Positions 24,656 through 36,738 of a stretch of 64,000 bases of DNA are shown here, piece by piece. The stretch lies in NCBI GenBank assembly GCA_963082875.1, contig OY720100.1, positions 5,952,001-6,016,000 of the forward strand. Reading direction: 5' to 3'. The position numbers and the translations under genes are program-made. Position 1 is the stretch's first letter. Each line of letters opens with the position of its first letter. The notes under the pieces were generated by a model, which saw only the letters and a program-made list of their open reading frames with translations, did no database searches and was not told the DNA's origin. Source of the stretch: Corella eumyota (taxonomy: Eukaryota > Chordata > Ascidiacea > Phlebobranchia > Corellidae).

Positions 24656-27600
24656 CTAATCATTTAAAAAACTTTGAGATTGAATTGAGGTCGTCTCTTT
24701 TTTTAAGTCCACTGGTTGATACAATTTATCAAGTTGACCGATCTCTTTTTTCACATGAGTTTCTTTTAACCATGTAGAATAGTTTTTGCGAAATGTGTTT
24801 AGCCTTTTTTCAATTTTTTCATCATATTTTTTCCACTAAAAAGGATGATTTGAAGCAATAAAAATACAAAGTTATTAACTTATTAATATAAATTTAATAA
24901 TTCCTGATGAGGGCTAACCAACAACTTTCCTTGTAAAATTAATATTCAGACTATGTCATCAAGTTAAATATTATTAACATGCCATTTTGTTAACCAGCAT
25001 AGGCAACACAGGTTTTAGTGATTTTACAAAAAATTACTAAATATTGTAGGAATATTAATATTTAATTTTTGTTACGTACTCTATTGTAACCTTTGGGCCA
25101 CGCTGCTGCAGTTTCCAAAATAGATACAAGCCTTTCATTTGCAGTAATATTCCTTGCCTTCAACTCATCAATTAAGTAAGACAGGTAGAAATAATCAGGA
25201 TACATAACACCTTAACAAGAAAAATATTTGAAAATAGGACTGATAATTGTTTAGAGAACAGTAGGTTTATTTACCCTGACTATAAAAGTTTGCTTCACTT
25301 CTTAAAGCAGCATTGACAAGAGTATGGAAAATAATCACATCAGGAACAACCTAAAAAAATTCAAAATACATTGTTTATTATATTTTAATTTATAGGCGTC
25401 AAATAATTGCTATGTACCTGTTTTTCTGCGAGAGTTTTCAAAAACCTTTTTCCCTCGCTATATGTGGTACAAGTCAAAGCATATATGCACCATGTTCTAT
25501 AGTTTGGTGTCAAGTTTTTGGACTCCATTCGCTCCAATATTTCTCTGGCTTCTTCAAATTTTCTTCTCAAACATCTTCTATGCATTATGCAGTTGTAAAA
25601 ATCAGTGTCTAGCTCAGATTTTAGTTTCTCAGCAACTAACATTAATTTATTCTCTTCCTCAAAAGATGGAGGTAGACTTTTTGCCAATATAGAGTATATC
25701 TAAAATATTTATAAATTGTATTAATCTATAAAATCTTCCGTTTCAAATTTTTTGTTTTATAAAATATATATATTAAGCACATGGTATTGCTAGACATCAT
25801 GGTGTGATGATATGGAACTGACTTTTATACATAAGGTCCTTGGTTAATTTGCAATGCTTTCATGCTGAACAAGCCTTTATTAAGGCACTATATACCATAA
25901 ACTAATGTTCGTTTAAAAACAAACAGCAGTTTAATTGTTTTAGACCAATAGTACCTTAAAGTCAACTCAAGAATAGCTTGAGATACCAAATGCTACCCCA
26001 TGTTTTAGCCAAAAGGTTGATTTTTTCACTTACAGATAAATAAATACTAAAAAAATAGATTTAAATTCATTTACGGATATTTAAATATTAACATTTTATA
26101 AAATATAATTTATTAAATAAACTTGCCCTAATAGAAGCTGGGATTTTATTTTTTTTCATTAGTTTTAATATTCCATCCACTCCACCAATCAGTTGTAATC
26201 TGTGGGATGGTTTTGAACAATCTCCAATTGACACGATTCCACTTTTATTAAGATTTTGGATGGGTAGAAGTAAGTTGGGAACAGGGGTGTTTTTGGTAAC
26301 AACTTCACTTTTATTGGTTTTAGATGTTGTAGAATTTGATGTGGCAGTTTCAGAAGTATTCTTTATAAAATACATTGTTGTTTAATATGTTTATATTGGC
26401 ACAAGATAGTAAAAATCTACAATATTTTACAAAACTGTTATGATTCAAAAATTTGCCAAATTCCAGAACCCAATAAAAAATAATTTATACATTTAAAACC
26501 TAAATTTATAGAGAACTGTGTATAACACAGGTAATTTTAATGCTTCAAATCAAATATGTATATAATAAAAACATTATCTTTTTTTATAATTTAACAAAAT
26601 TAAATAATGTTTATTACCTCAAACTGTGACACCTTCTCGGTACTTGTATCATCAATTTCTTTAACATCAAAACCTTCCAGTTTTAAAGGCTCTGTAGGTT
26701 TTTCTTCTACCAATTTGTTAGGGTTAGGCAACGATTCTTGACCTTTTAGCCAACGGAATTGACGCACATGTGTTGACAGAAAATCTTCATATTTTTTCAT
26801 ATCAGAATTTTCAGACAGCAACAATCTAAACACATGTTAAAAAAAAATCTAATGAAATGTAGTTATTAAATAAATTGTAAACAAAAAACAATTAATATAC
26901 AATTAGTTAAACCTGGTTGCTTGTTCGGAGTTTCCTAACCCACATTTGTACATCACACCTAAAAAATCCGTCAAAAACTTTCCCCTAGGTTTTACACCCA
27001 TAAGTACCATGTTTCTCCATACCTGTTATATCATTTATATATATTAAAGTTGGTAATAACCCAAATTAAAATATGTTAACACATTAAAATTGAATTAGCA
27101 AAAAATAAATAATAAAAATTCAAGCCTTAAATTATACCTATTTTTGCTGTAAAGACCATCAGAGCTTTAGATAAAAAATTTTAGACGAATGCTTTATCAA
27201 CATATTTACTTTTATTCATTATTTTACTACCTGGATAGCATGAAGAAATCCAGTTTCTCTATCTTTTCTACAACTCATTAGCAAGAAACTAAAAGTATAT
27301 GAATCAGGTTCACCACCAGCTGCAATTGAATCCCGAAAAACTTCGAAAGTTTCTTTCAATGTTCCGTGTTTAGCATATGCCTTTAATTAGAAAAAAAAAA
27401 AAAAAAAAAGCATATGCCTTTAATTGAAAAAAAAAATTAATTTTAGCACAATGTAATAACTAAATAAAACACTTTTACATAGTATTTTAAACATTATACA
27501 TATATTTGAAATCTAAAATACCATACTTATTTTTTCCCTACCTTTATCATTGCATTATAACTCATTCTATTAAGTAATATTTTGTTTTCCTGAAGTTTTT

Positions 27601-29209
27601 TTCTTAAAGCTTTTGCCCTTATAAAATCTTTACTTGAATTGGAATTAGCAACACAATTAAACAAGGCAGTGTAACAAGAAGGAGAAGGCTCCAAACCGTA
27701 TTCCTTTAACTAAAAAAGATTTTAAAGTAATATTTAACTATATAAGATTTTATCTAAATCATGTTTTTTTTTTAAAATAGGGTTAATAGGTCTGTTAAAA
27801 CAAACAACAAGTAAATGCTGTTAAAAATCTAATAAAGCGTTTTACTAAGACAAGACATAATTTTCTTAAACTAAAAGTGTAAATACCTTTTTATAAAGCC
27901 CGAATGCCTTCTCAGTGTGCCCAATTTTACTTAAAGCTCCAATTACAACACTAAAGTTCCACTCTTCTGGATCCACTCTTTCTTCTTTTAACATCCGTAC
28001 TTCAAGCATCTCAACACACTCAAAAACCTTAGGAAATTTTTAATTATAATTTTTTTTAATAAACTGAGCTAGCATGTGCTATACAATTAACATAGTTGTA
28101 AAAATTGAAAGAAAATTTATACATTATTGATGTTAAAAACAGGACAATAGTTATTCTTAAATTAGTGACTCGACTGGATTATGAAATATTTTTTTTTTCA
28201 TTCATTTTTAGAAATTGTTTTTTATTATTAATTTTTTTCCAATATTACCTAAAATTGCTTTACCTTCTTTTGCCGAGCTAGTTTTCTACATTGCAAGTGA
28301 AACCAATATGGGGTATTTCTTCTACTTCTCCTTGGTGCAGGTTCATTATTATCCTCTGCAAATTCTTGCTGAAATTTAAACACTTCAACATCTATTAAAA
28401 ATCAAATACAGAATTTAATACAGTAATAACAGTTATTAAATTCATTTCAAAAAGAACAACTTGAATTTAGTAAATTTATTTAAAGAATTGAATAAAATTG
28501 TATTTTAATTAAAAAAACAAATGTGCTACAAATTTTATTATTATTTTTTATTTTTTTTATTTTGTTTTAAAAAGTAAATAATAAATATGATGTACAATAA
28601 ATATTACAACAATGCGATGGGAAAAAATGACAAAATCAATTTAATGATTTAAAACATGTCAAAACTATTAATGTTTACATAAAGATTTTAAGTATGTTAT
28701 GGCATGGTCACCAAACCCAATTATATATAAACAATCTAAAAATTATATACACAATCTGACAATATATAATGTTATCCAGTGCATTAGGTTGTTAAAAATA
28801 TTTACTATGTTCTTTAGCAATTTCCCCAAATACATCACCATCTTCCTTAATTTTAATTTCAGGTTTGTCAAATTCTTCAATGTCTTTATTATAAAACTTT
28901 CGAGAATAAAAAATATTTGTTGTAGCTGGCTGTAACAATGGCTTGAAATCTGCAAAATTTTTACACACAAATATGCTTATTGTAACAGAAAAGTATTCAA
29001 AGGTAAATACTGACATAAATTAACAAAGTTGTACTATCAACTATCATCACTGTCAATCATAACAAATAAACTTTAAACATACCACTTAATATAGTAAATT
29101 GGCGTTGTATATTGTGTTTAGCACGATAGTGCTTTATTATTGAAATTCTTTGACGCCACAGCAACGTACAAGTTCGACAAACCGGTTGAAATGTAAAACT
29201 TCTGTTCAT
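24656..29209 (-). CDS. PTCD1: Mitochondrial pentatricopeptide-repeat protein PTCD1
   Basis: PTCD1 is a mitochondrial matrix RNA-binding protein involved in leucine-tRNA processing and 16S rRNA stability. Thirteen exons, from 29209-29083 to 24835-24656; the others are 28949-28806, 28391-28264, 28027-27887, 27709-27542, 27380-27231, 27022-26913, 26825-26618, 26360-26127, 25699-25418, 25350-25275, 25210-25080. They total 2,079 bases (692 residues; human is about 700). Diagnostic matches are RRNTPYWFHLQC, RMLKEERVDPEEWNF, EPDSYTFSFLLMSCRKDRET and HRLQLIGGVDGILKLM. The 35-residue PPR helix pairs run through the middle and C-terminal thirds. The N-terminus (MNRSFTFQPVCRTC, arginine-rich, no acidic residue) fits a mitochondrial targeting peptide. 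Intron 9 begins with GC rather than GT. Other metazoan PPR genes such as PTCD3 match far less well. Confidence 0.93.
25795..25915 (+). mobile_element. Degenerate SINE fragment in PTCD1 intron 9
   Basis: The phrases CATGGTGTGATGATATGGA and, later, CATGCTGAACAAGCCTTTATTAAGGCACTATATACC follow the order of the SINE at 16,352 (A-box region, then the CATGCTG...CTT...AAGG...CTATA body), with many substitutions. The tail is missing. Confidence 0.5.
27369..27425 (+). repeat. Duplicated splice-acceptor edge of PTCD1 exon 6 flanking a poly-A run
   Basis: AGCATATGCCTTTAATT occurs at about 27,372-27,388 and again at about 27,409-27,425, separated by about 20 adenines. On the minus strand this duplicates the end of intron 5 and the first codons of exon 6, so two in-tandem acceptor AGs exist. 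The one at 27,382-27,381 joins to the intact exon. Confidence 0.75.
28535..28700 (+). repeat. Dispersed repeat copy 2 (PTCD1 intron 2)
   Basis: Homologous to 22,805-22,995; shares AAAGTAAATAATAAATA, ATATTACAACAATGCGATGG and ATGACAAAATCAATTTAA with small changes. Confidence 0.7.
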
Positions 29210-30662
29210 AATTTTAATTTACTTTCGTTTATGAAATATCAAAACAATAACACGTGTTTTGTTAACTCTGAAAATAATATCACGTGAAATCACTCAAGCA
29301 TTCTAACCTAGGTTTTTAACTTGTCCCCAATGAAATCACATAGTCAAAGATTTATTCACTATTAATAAAAAAATTGGAAATTCACAGCGAATCAACCCAT
29401 TTTAGCTACATTTTTGACAATTTAAGGTTACCTTTTTTAACGTAGAAAATAGGTAATATGCTTTTTAATACCAAATTAGTGATATGCTTTTTAATACCAA
29501 ATTAGTGATATGATAAGTTTGATTTTCTTTTGTATTACAAATAGTTTAGACTCAGCCTGTATTCTAGTTTTAATTAGATATGTTAATAAAACTATTTATT
29601 ACAGAATTAGATTTGTATTTGAATTAAAATTAGTGCTGAGGAAAGTGCATGTTATTTCACATAGAAAAACCACAACAATTAAATTATGCAAAATAAAAAT
29701 GCAATTAAAGTTCTTTTTAAAATATAAAAATTGCAATACAGACAAAAAATAAAAGTATTATCTTCACGTACAATATAAAATCTGGTTATGTTTGAAAAAT
29801 AATAAAAGAGCACAAAATATTTTCAGTAGTGCAATTTATAACCATAAGAAATAAAAATTTAAAGCACACCAAAAGCCGAAATCAAAAGCTAGAAAACATG
29901 AAAATGATTTATTTGTTGCAATAAAATTGTTAAAATATTCAGTACCAGAGATTCTTGACGTCAGCACATGAATATTTAAAAGCACCAATAAAAGAGATTG
30001 CTGCAACAAAAATTTCCAGCGAATAAATAATTCCCAAAACACTAAATAATTAAGCAAAACATAAACAAAATGAAACGTTATGGAATGGCGAGAACAAGTT
30101 TACTTTGGATTTAAAACAAAATGTCAAAAGACCAAAAACAAAGAAATTTAAAAGTTAAATGGCAAAATGTAATTGGAATGTTAATATTGTTTTGTTTATA
30201 TGAATTAAGCTTTTAGTTATTAATACTTAGTACTAAAAAAACATACACTTTATTATACTGTTTAAATTAACAAGCAAAGAACTAAGAGTGTAAGAGCTGA
30301 ATATTTTTAGAATTAATCAAATAAAAATGGTTAATAAGAATATTATTTTCAAACTGAAAAAAAGTAAAAGTAAAAAATTCCAAAAAGATTTGCAATTTCA
30401 CTTCTTATAACATATAAAAAAAGAGTCTTGCAATATTAAAAAAACAAATACACATAAAATATTTTTAAACAAAATAAATACTACAAGGAGAATCAAGGTT
30501 TAAAAGAAAACAAACAGCTTGAAACAAGAGAGTTTGTATCAGTTTAATACTGCAGAGTAAGGGATATCTCATCTCTGTATTGCATAACCTGTTTTAATGG
30601 ATTATCCTTTAAAATTTTCTACAGTGATTTAACTTATTGGTGAAGGTTTAAAATAGATTCCC
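29210..30662. other. Gap between PTCD1 and RAB23
   Basis: Contains the PTCD1 upstream region and the presumed RAB23 3' UTR. A unit of about 26 bases (ATATGCTTTTTAATACCAAA plus TTAGTG) is repeated twice in tandem at about 29,457-29,511. No gene is recognised in the remaining AT-rich sequence. Confidence 0.4.
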
Positions 30663-32753
30663 TCAAAAAAATTTGCATCGGCTGAATAAGTTTTTGTTTT
30701 TATTTGTCCTGGATATGTTAGGTTGTAAGGTAATCGTGCCCTGGTCGTTGCCGTTGTTATTATTGGATTTGGATGCACTACCACTTACAGCAGTATTAAA
30801 TAGACCTTTAATAATTGCAATTTATTAAATGATTTGTAAGAAAATATGTTTTTTTTTTAGATAATTTAAATTTTTTTTGTAATTATACTACTTTATTACA
30901 ATAGGGATTTTAACATTGCACAAATTAAGTTGTTGTGATGTGCTTATTACAATATAGTTATTTACATGCAATTTTTTTCAATGAGAAAGTCATAGTATTA
31001 TTATATTTTAAATTATTAAAAGATGTCAAAGGTTACCGATTTGACGAATAGGTTGAGTTGGGGTTTCTTGCTCAAGTTCTACTTCTTGACGAATTTTACT
31101 AATGTGCTTTTCAGCCAAATATTGAAACACTAAATCAAATTTTTATCTGTTTATAAACTTGGTCACTGATCACTTTAAATAGTAAATCATATAATGAAAC
31201 TATTATACAAAAGCATGAAATAATATACAAAAACATTTTTGATTTACAAATATTATAAAAGAAAAAACCTTTAAAAAAATTTGCGGTATTTAAAAACATT
31301 TTTCAACTACTTAAAATAGCGATTTGGCATGTTAGGTGGATAAGATAATGTTTTAAATAAATAATTAATAAGGAGGTAGAAACAGGATATTAAAAAGTTG
31401 TTTTACTTTGACTAATTAAAAATTTGGAATTGAAAGAATATTTAAAAGAAATGTTTTACCTTCATTTACATTAAGACCTTCCTTAACAGAAGTTCTGTAA
31501 AACCTTAGTTTTAATTTTTTAGCCAATTCCTCTGCTTCTTCCCTAGAAAAAAAAGTTTTTAAAAAATCAAATTTTATTTTTAATAAAATGTTAATATATA
31601 TATATTAATAATATTTAAAAAAAATTTAAACAGATTTTAAATATTTTTGCAGGCGCTCTTTCAAAAGCATTTTCCTATAGCCTAAACATTTTTTCGACAC
31701 ATTTTTCAGATTAGCAGTTTTTCCCTGAAGCAATATTTAAAATATGCGGTTGACAGGTTTAGTGGGGATTAAATGAGTAAGCACTTACTGAGTAATTACA
31801 GCATCATCGAGTAAGTCAATTTTATTTTGAACAAGAGCGATTGGAATATTTGTTCCAACCTCTTCCTCTACTTTACTTCTCCAACTTTCGATTGCTTCAA
31901 AAGACTGACGATCTGTGGTTGAAAAGGCTAAAACGCATGCTTGAGCACCTAGAAAATCATATAATAAATATATAGAGCTTTCAGAGTACCCTATAAAACA
32001 TAAAATCCTTTAGGCATGTAATGTTAACTTTAATATTAAAAAAAAGAAATAGGTTTGGTAAGTATGCATGTTATACAAGTTCTTACAAAGATAAGTTTTA
32101 AAAAAGAAATTTATTACTTTAAAAAAAATTTCACCTATAAAAAAATGTTGTAATACCTTTATCTACAAAAATTTGTGTCAAAATATCTTTGAATCGTTGT
32201 TGACATTACTACATTATTAATCCCCATAAGGGTAATAAAATTACAACATGCAGTAGGTCAATACTATCTCCAGTATGTATTACAATGGTACATTGCATTT
32301 ATTATTAAAGCAGTCGTTAAAGCAGATATAAAATTAACCTCCAACACTAAAAATATTCACCTCTGTAATAGGCTTTCGTTATTGAATCAAATTCTTCTTG
32401 CCCTGCGGTATCCCATAACATTAACCTTACTTCATCATCATTTAAACTGAATTCAATAAACAAAAAAAATTACTTTATCAAAAATTATATTTTTAGTTTG
32501 GCCTTTACACTTATATGATAACACTACAATATTAAAGTTAATAATTTAAAAAAATTAAATTTAATTAAATATTGTTTTGGGTTAATTTTTGTTTTTACCT
32601 TAGTTGTTTTTCCAGAAAATCGACTCCAATAGTTTTCTTATAATCTTTTGTAAATATTCCTTTGCAATATCGTTGTATCATACTCGACTTACCAACAGCT
32701 CCATTTCCTACCACAACTACTTTTACAGCTACTTCTAAGTCCTCCTCATGCAT
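30663..32753 (-). CDS. RAB23: Small GTPase RAB23
   Basis: Rab23 regulates ciliary trafficking and antagonises Hedgehog signalling in vertebrates. Six exons: 32753-32599, 32446-32361, 31948-31789, 31542-31460, 31129-31037, 30805-30663; total 720 bases (239 residues, human 237). All G motifs are present: P-loop [11 protein letters not shown], switch [11 protein letters not shown]3 [11 protein letters not shown]4 NKID and G5-like TSVKEG. The long exact match [17 protein letters not shown] and the C-terminal LFNTAVSGS plus [12 protein letters not shown] identify Rab23 rather than another Rab. The last four residues are CKFF, a single-cysteine prenylation site like the CaaX-type end of vertebrate Rab23 (CSIP) rather than the double cysteine of most Rabs. 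Confidence 0.96.
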
Positions 32754-33969
32754 AATGATTGCCCTAAATTCACCAAAAATAAAAATATTAAAAAATATTT
32801 TTTTTATTGGAATAAGCCAATATTATATTACAATTCTATAGAATACTATCAAAATATAACCCTTATAAGCTTTACTTTCTTTGCTATATTTAACAATAAA
32901 AACCCAATGGTCCATTCAAAGCATTGAAACAAACATTTAAAGCTTTCATATTCATATGTAGCTTACCTTTTTTTAAACAGAGTTTATTTTTTACTTTATG
33001 GCCTTCTCCTTTTTCACAACAACAATGAATTATTAAATTTTTAAAAACCTGGTAACCTAAAAAAGAGAAACAGTTGTTATGATAAATTTAAATAATAAAC
33101 TAACAAAAAACTGATTACACAATTTCATTAAGCACCAATCAATTTGTTACATAACTGTTTTTGTTAATATTACATATTGTTACTTTAAACATAATAACAA
33201 TTCTTTTTTCTACAATATTACCAGCTGGTCTTACAAAGCAGTATGTTTAAATGTAATAAGGCTCCAATTAATTACCTTGAATAAAGAGTTGGATGAACAA
33301 TGGTAATTGTAAAAAGAAAAAGAATTGAAAAGCAAAACTCACTTTTGATAAGATAATTAGAGATTGTTTGAAAATATAACAAACAAAAGAAACTATAACA
33401 ATTGAATTTAAAATCGACTGGAATAGTTTAAATTCCAATAAAGTACACTTGGAAATAGAAGATAATTAACCAACATTATTCTACATACTAAATTAAGTGT
33501 TATTAACCTGAAATAGAAATTACAAGAAAACATTCAGAAAAAAGCTGTTTTAGTAAAAATATTAAGTGTAAGGTTCAATTGTAAAAATTATTAACTAAAT
33601 TGAAATTGCAAAAACAAATCCTAAACAATGCAACTGTATCCATGAGACTTCATTTTACAAGTGCTGTGCAATTAGTGAGCAGAAACCACGCCTTATTTGT
33701 ATAACCACTGCATCAGTTGATATTTAAACTCCACCAGCTTTATTTACTGGAAAGTACAAGGAAATGTTTCTAGAGCCCTTAAACACAAGACAAGTGATTT
33801 TACATGAATGTTAAACAGCACTTTTCAATCACTGTGCACACAATTACTCTAAAGAGCAAAATGGGTCGACAACTAAACAAAGGCAGTGTCTTATAAACGC
33901 AAAGCAAATGTAATAACATAAGCAATAAACATATGATTGTAAATCACTTTTTAATAAACCGTAAACTGT
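32754..33969. other. Gap between RAB23 and BARD1
   Basis: Upstream region of RAB23 and 3' region of BARD1 (both minus strand). Possible non-coding 5' exons of RAB23 cannot be placed reliably. No coding sequence or repeat stands out. Confidence 0.35.
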
Positions 33970-35544
33970 TTACGAACTGTCACAGATTTTAAACTGTGAT
34001 ATACAATCCATTAACCAAGAGACTGCCACTGTGCTTACTTTTCCTTGTTTAACAATCTTCGGTAAATGTTGTTGGGATGGGTCATATACAATATAATACG
34101 TAAAATAATACTGCGATGTGTTTGGCTTGGCATAGTAGGGCACTTTCGTGCATGATTGTATTCTATCACTGTCCGGTTTAGGTTCTCGAGTTAACACCAA
34201 TCCATCAGCTAATTTAACTAGTTCACAAAGTTGTTGTTTGCTTGGGCTAGGTGAGGTAAATCTCCCATAAAAGAAAAAGTGACAACCATCAAACAAACGA
34301 GGATTTTGCTTAGTTTTAGCAATATAGGAACGCTGTGGTCCACCAACTATCTTGTCCTCTATGCTGCCTATAACTTGATATTTTAACTCATTCACCCAGG
34401 AGTTGTTTTTTAAACACATTTCAAGCCATCCTTCATGTACAACTAAAGCACCACATGCTAAACCTTGCAAAAATTTTAGTGTCCGATTGCATCTTTTATT
34501 AATTTCTTTCACAATCACGTGTGTGACATTTTCACCAGCGGAACTTAGTTTAGCGTCAAGAATATTTGCAACCTGCTTAACTTTAGTTGCATCTAAACGA
34601 CTTGAGTAGGCAATTATTAGCTCATCGGTTTTTGGTTGATCTATTGGTGTTATTTCCTCTTGAGAGCCATTTCGATTAGAATTTGATTTTAAAAATTTAT
34701 TTAGCTCATTTTTCATCTCTTCGGTTCTTGCAAACTCCAAAGCTGATTTTCCTCGGGAATTTCTTAGTTCCATACTCGCTCCCTTAGAAAGAAGTAGCTT
34801 TACTGTCGATAATTGATTATTGGAAACAGCATCCATTAAAGGAGTTTCGTTTTCATACCCAGGAATATCCACAATAGCACCAGCAGCAATTAACTTTCCC
34901 ACAATTCTGCAAAAACCTCTGTTGCATGCTTCATGCAAAGAAGACCACCCTGCATTGTCTTTCGCATTAATATCGACCCCGTCACTTATAAGCTTATCAA
35001 CATCATTAACTGAACCAGAAATAGCAGCAATATGCAAAGCAGTTTCACCACGCTTGTTTTTACTTGCACTTCTTGGGGTTTTAAACAGTTTTGATTTTTT
35101 GGGCTTTGGAGACGGGGTTTGAAAGTTAAACTCAGCTTGCTTTAAAGGCGTGGTAATTGATGTTTTTAAGGTTGCATCACTTGTAGGTCGTTTACGGGTA
35201 TTTTTTAAATGAGTTATTGGGGTTTTGGGTAAATTTTCTGAGTTGATTTTTGAAGATGTATTTTTGTCAGTATGCTCTAAAATTGCATTATTCAACTTTA
35301 GATAAAGTTGTGAAATATTTGCCAAAGTTAAATCTTCATGTTGATCTTCGGCCCAAACAGGCAACAAACAAGTAGGACATTCAGATACATCCTTTAAACA
35401 TTTTTCACAAAATTTGTGATCACAAGTCAACAGTGAAATGGGTTTGGTCATAAGCTTTAAACATGACATGCATGACAAGCAAGACTCCAACTTTTCCAAT
35501 GCACTTATGGTGTTTGAAAAGTTGACAACATAATTAGTAGACAT
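33970..35544 (-). CDS. BARD1: BRCA1-associated RING domain protein BARD1, intronless
   Basis: BARD1 pairs with BRCA1 through RING domains to form a nuclear ubiquitin ligase for histone H2A, and its ankyrin and BRCT domains read nucleosome marks at DNA breaks. One uninterrupted frame of 524 residues (human 777). RING at about residues 25-59 has a complete C3HC4 set (CMSC, CDHKFC, CEKC-type spacing, CPTC). A basic, Ser/Thr-rich linker of about 100 residues follows, then ankyrin repeats from about 160 to 285 (GETALHIAAISGSVNDVDKL, AGWSSLHEACNRGFCRIV), then two BRCT repeats (THVIVKEINKRCNRTLKFL; KLFDGC equivalent RLFDGCHFFFYGRF; PKPDSDRIQ). The RING-ankyrin-BRCT-BRCT order is unique to BARD1. The shorter length is mainly linker loss. 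The lack of introns contrasts with every other full gene here. No poly-A remnant is seen at its 3' end. Confidence 0.95.
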   Translation of the reverse strand: MSTNYVVNFSNTISALEKLESCLSCMSCLKLMTKPISLLTCDHKFCEKCLKDVSECPTCLLPVWAEDQHEDLTLANISQLYLKLNNAILEHTDKNTSSKINSENLPKTPITHLKNTRKRPTSDATLKTSITTPLKQAEFNFQTPSPKPKKSKLFKTPRSASKNKRGETALHIAAISGSVNDVDKLISDGVDINAKDNAGWSSLHEACNRGFCRIVGKLIAAGAIVDIPGYENETPLMDAVSNNQLSTVKLLLSKGASMELRNSRGKSALEFARTEEMKNELNKFLKSNSNRNGSQEEITPIDQPKTDELIIAYSSRLDATKVKQVANILDAKLSSAGENVTHVIVKEINKRCNRTLKFLQGLACGALVVHEGWLEMCLKNNSWVNELKYQVIGSIEDKIVGGPQRSYIAKTKQNPRLFDGCHFFFYGRFTSPSPSKQQLCELVKLADGLVLTREPKPDSDRIQSCTKVPYYAKPNTSQYYFTYYIVYDPSQQHLPKIVKQGKVSTVAVSWLMDCISQFKICDSS

Positions 35545-36738
35545 TTTTAGAACTGTTACCCAAACTAATATATAATAATTAAATTAAGTATTAAAAGTCT
35601 AACCAGCTAACTGAAAACAAAAATTTTAAGAATTTGAATATTAGTATTTTTAAATCAGTTTTAATGACCATGTTTTTTTGGTATTATTAATCTTTGAAAT
35701 CTAATTGTACCACTAGTTTAGCAGCAATATACTACAATATAAAAGTACGCCTTTTAATAAACCTTATCGTCGAAATTTTTTACATTGATCTTAAAAAAAA
35801 TAGATTGCGTGAGCTGCCAAACTATTGTCAGTCATTGATTATCTCGACTCTATATAGTCTGTATATGTATAAATAATTTGCACAATGCCAATCGATTACC
35901 AATAAGTAAATACATTATTATAAGAATAAGCTAACGCTTCACGTTTATTATTTTAATTACGTTGTTTAACATGTAACTATAGGCTACACAAACATCCCGA
36001 TGAAGGCAACTTCATCACTAAAAACTGAGGATAAATTTAAACTATCTAGCGACTACATGTGGATACAAATCGACTAAATTTCAGTAAAATGGAGTTTTTA
36101 AATTTTAGTTTTCGGTTTTGTGACCACTTTTTATTTCAGCATGGTTTTCTGGCTTTGTTAGTATACGGTATATAATTAATTCTCACTATTTATGACATTC
36201 TTTTACAAGTTGATACTTACGTGATGTTCGTATACGCAAGTCAAAATCCCCTGGCCGAAGATTTTAGGTAAAAAATGAAGAAGGTGAATGTACTAAAGAA
36301 TAATATAACACAAAAAGTGTTACTGATGAATGATAGTATTATCCATTTTTAGCTAAAATCACAAGCTAAACTTTTTTGGTAGTTTTATACAAGTTTCCAA
36401 ATTTAAATAATATATTTATATTGTATATGGCTAAAATAAATAATAGTATTATATACATCTGTATTACAAAAAATACATTTAAAAGCAAAGAATTTTGACA
36501 ATGTAAAGTTATACTGTTGAACTTTTGGGATTTAACAAAATAAGGTAATAAGTTAAGATATTTTAAATAAAAAGGAACACAATTTTTTATAAAAATGTGC
36601 ATCACATTAATTTGGATTGCTAGAGGTTGAGTGGTAATTTAATGTAAAAGGTAGTAGATTAAATTTTAAGGAAAATAAATATGATTTTTTTAATACAATT
36701 GTGTGTGTAAGGTAACTAGATTTTTTTTTGAGATCTTT
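35545..36738. other. Gap between BARD1 and gene C
   Basis: BARD1 upstream region and the 3' flank of gene C. No gene recognised; an 8-base-stem palindrome (GATGAAGGCAACTTCATC at about 35,999-36,016) is the only local feature. Confidence 0.35.

Noticed and set aside
28699-29016. Overlapping small frames on both strands
   Set aside because: The minus-strand coding signal belongs to PTCD1 exon 2 (28,949-28,806); the rest are shadows.
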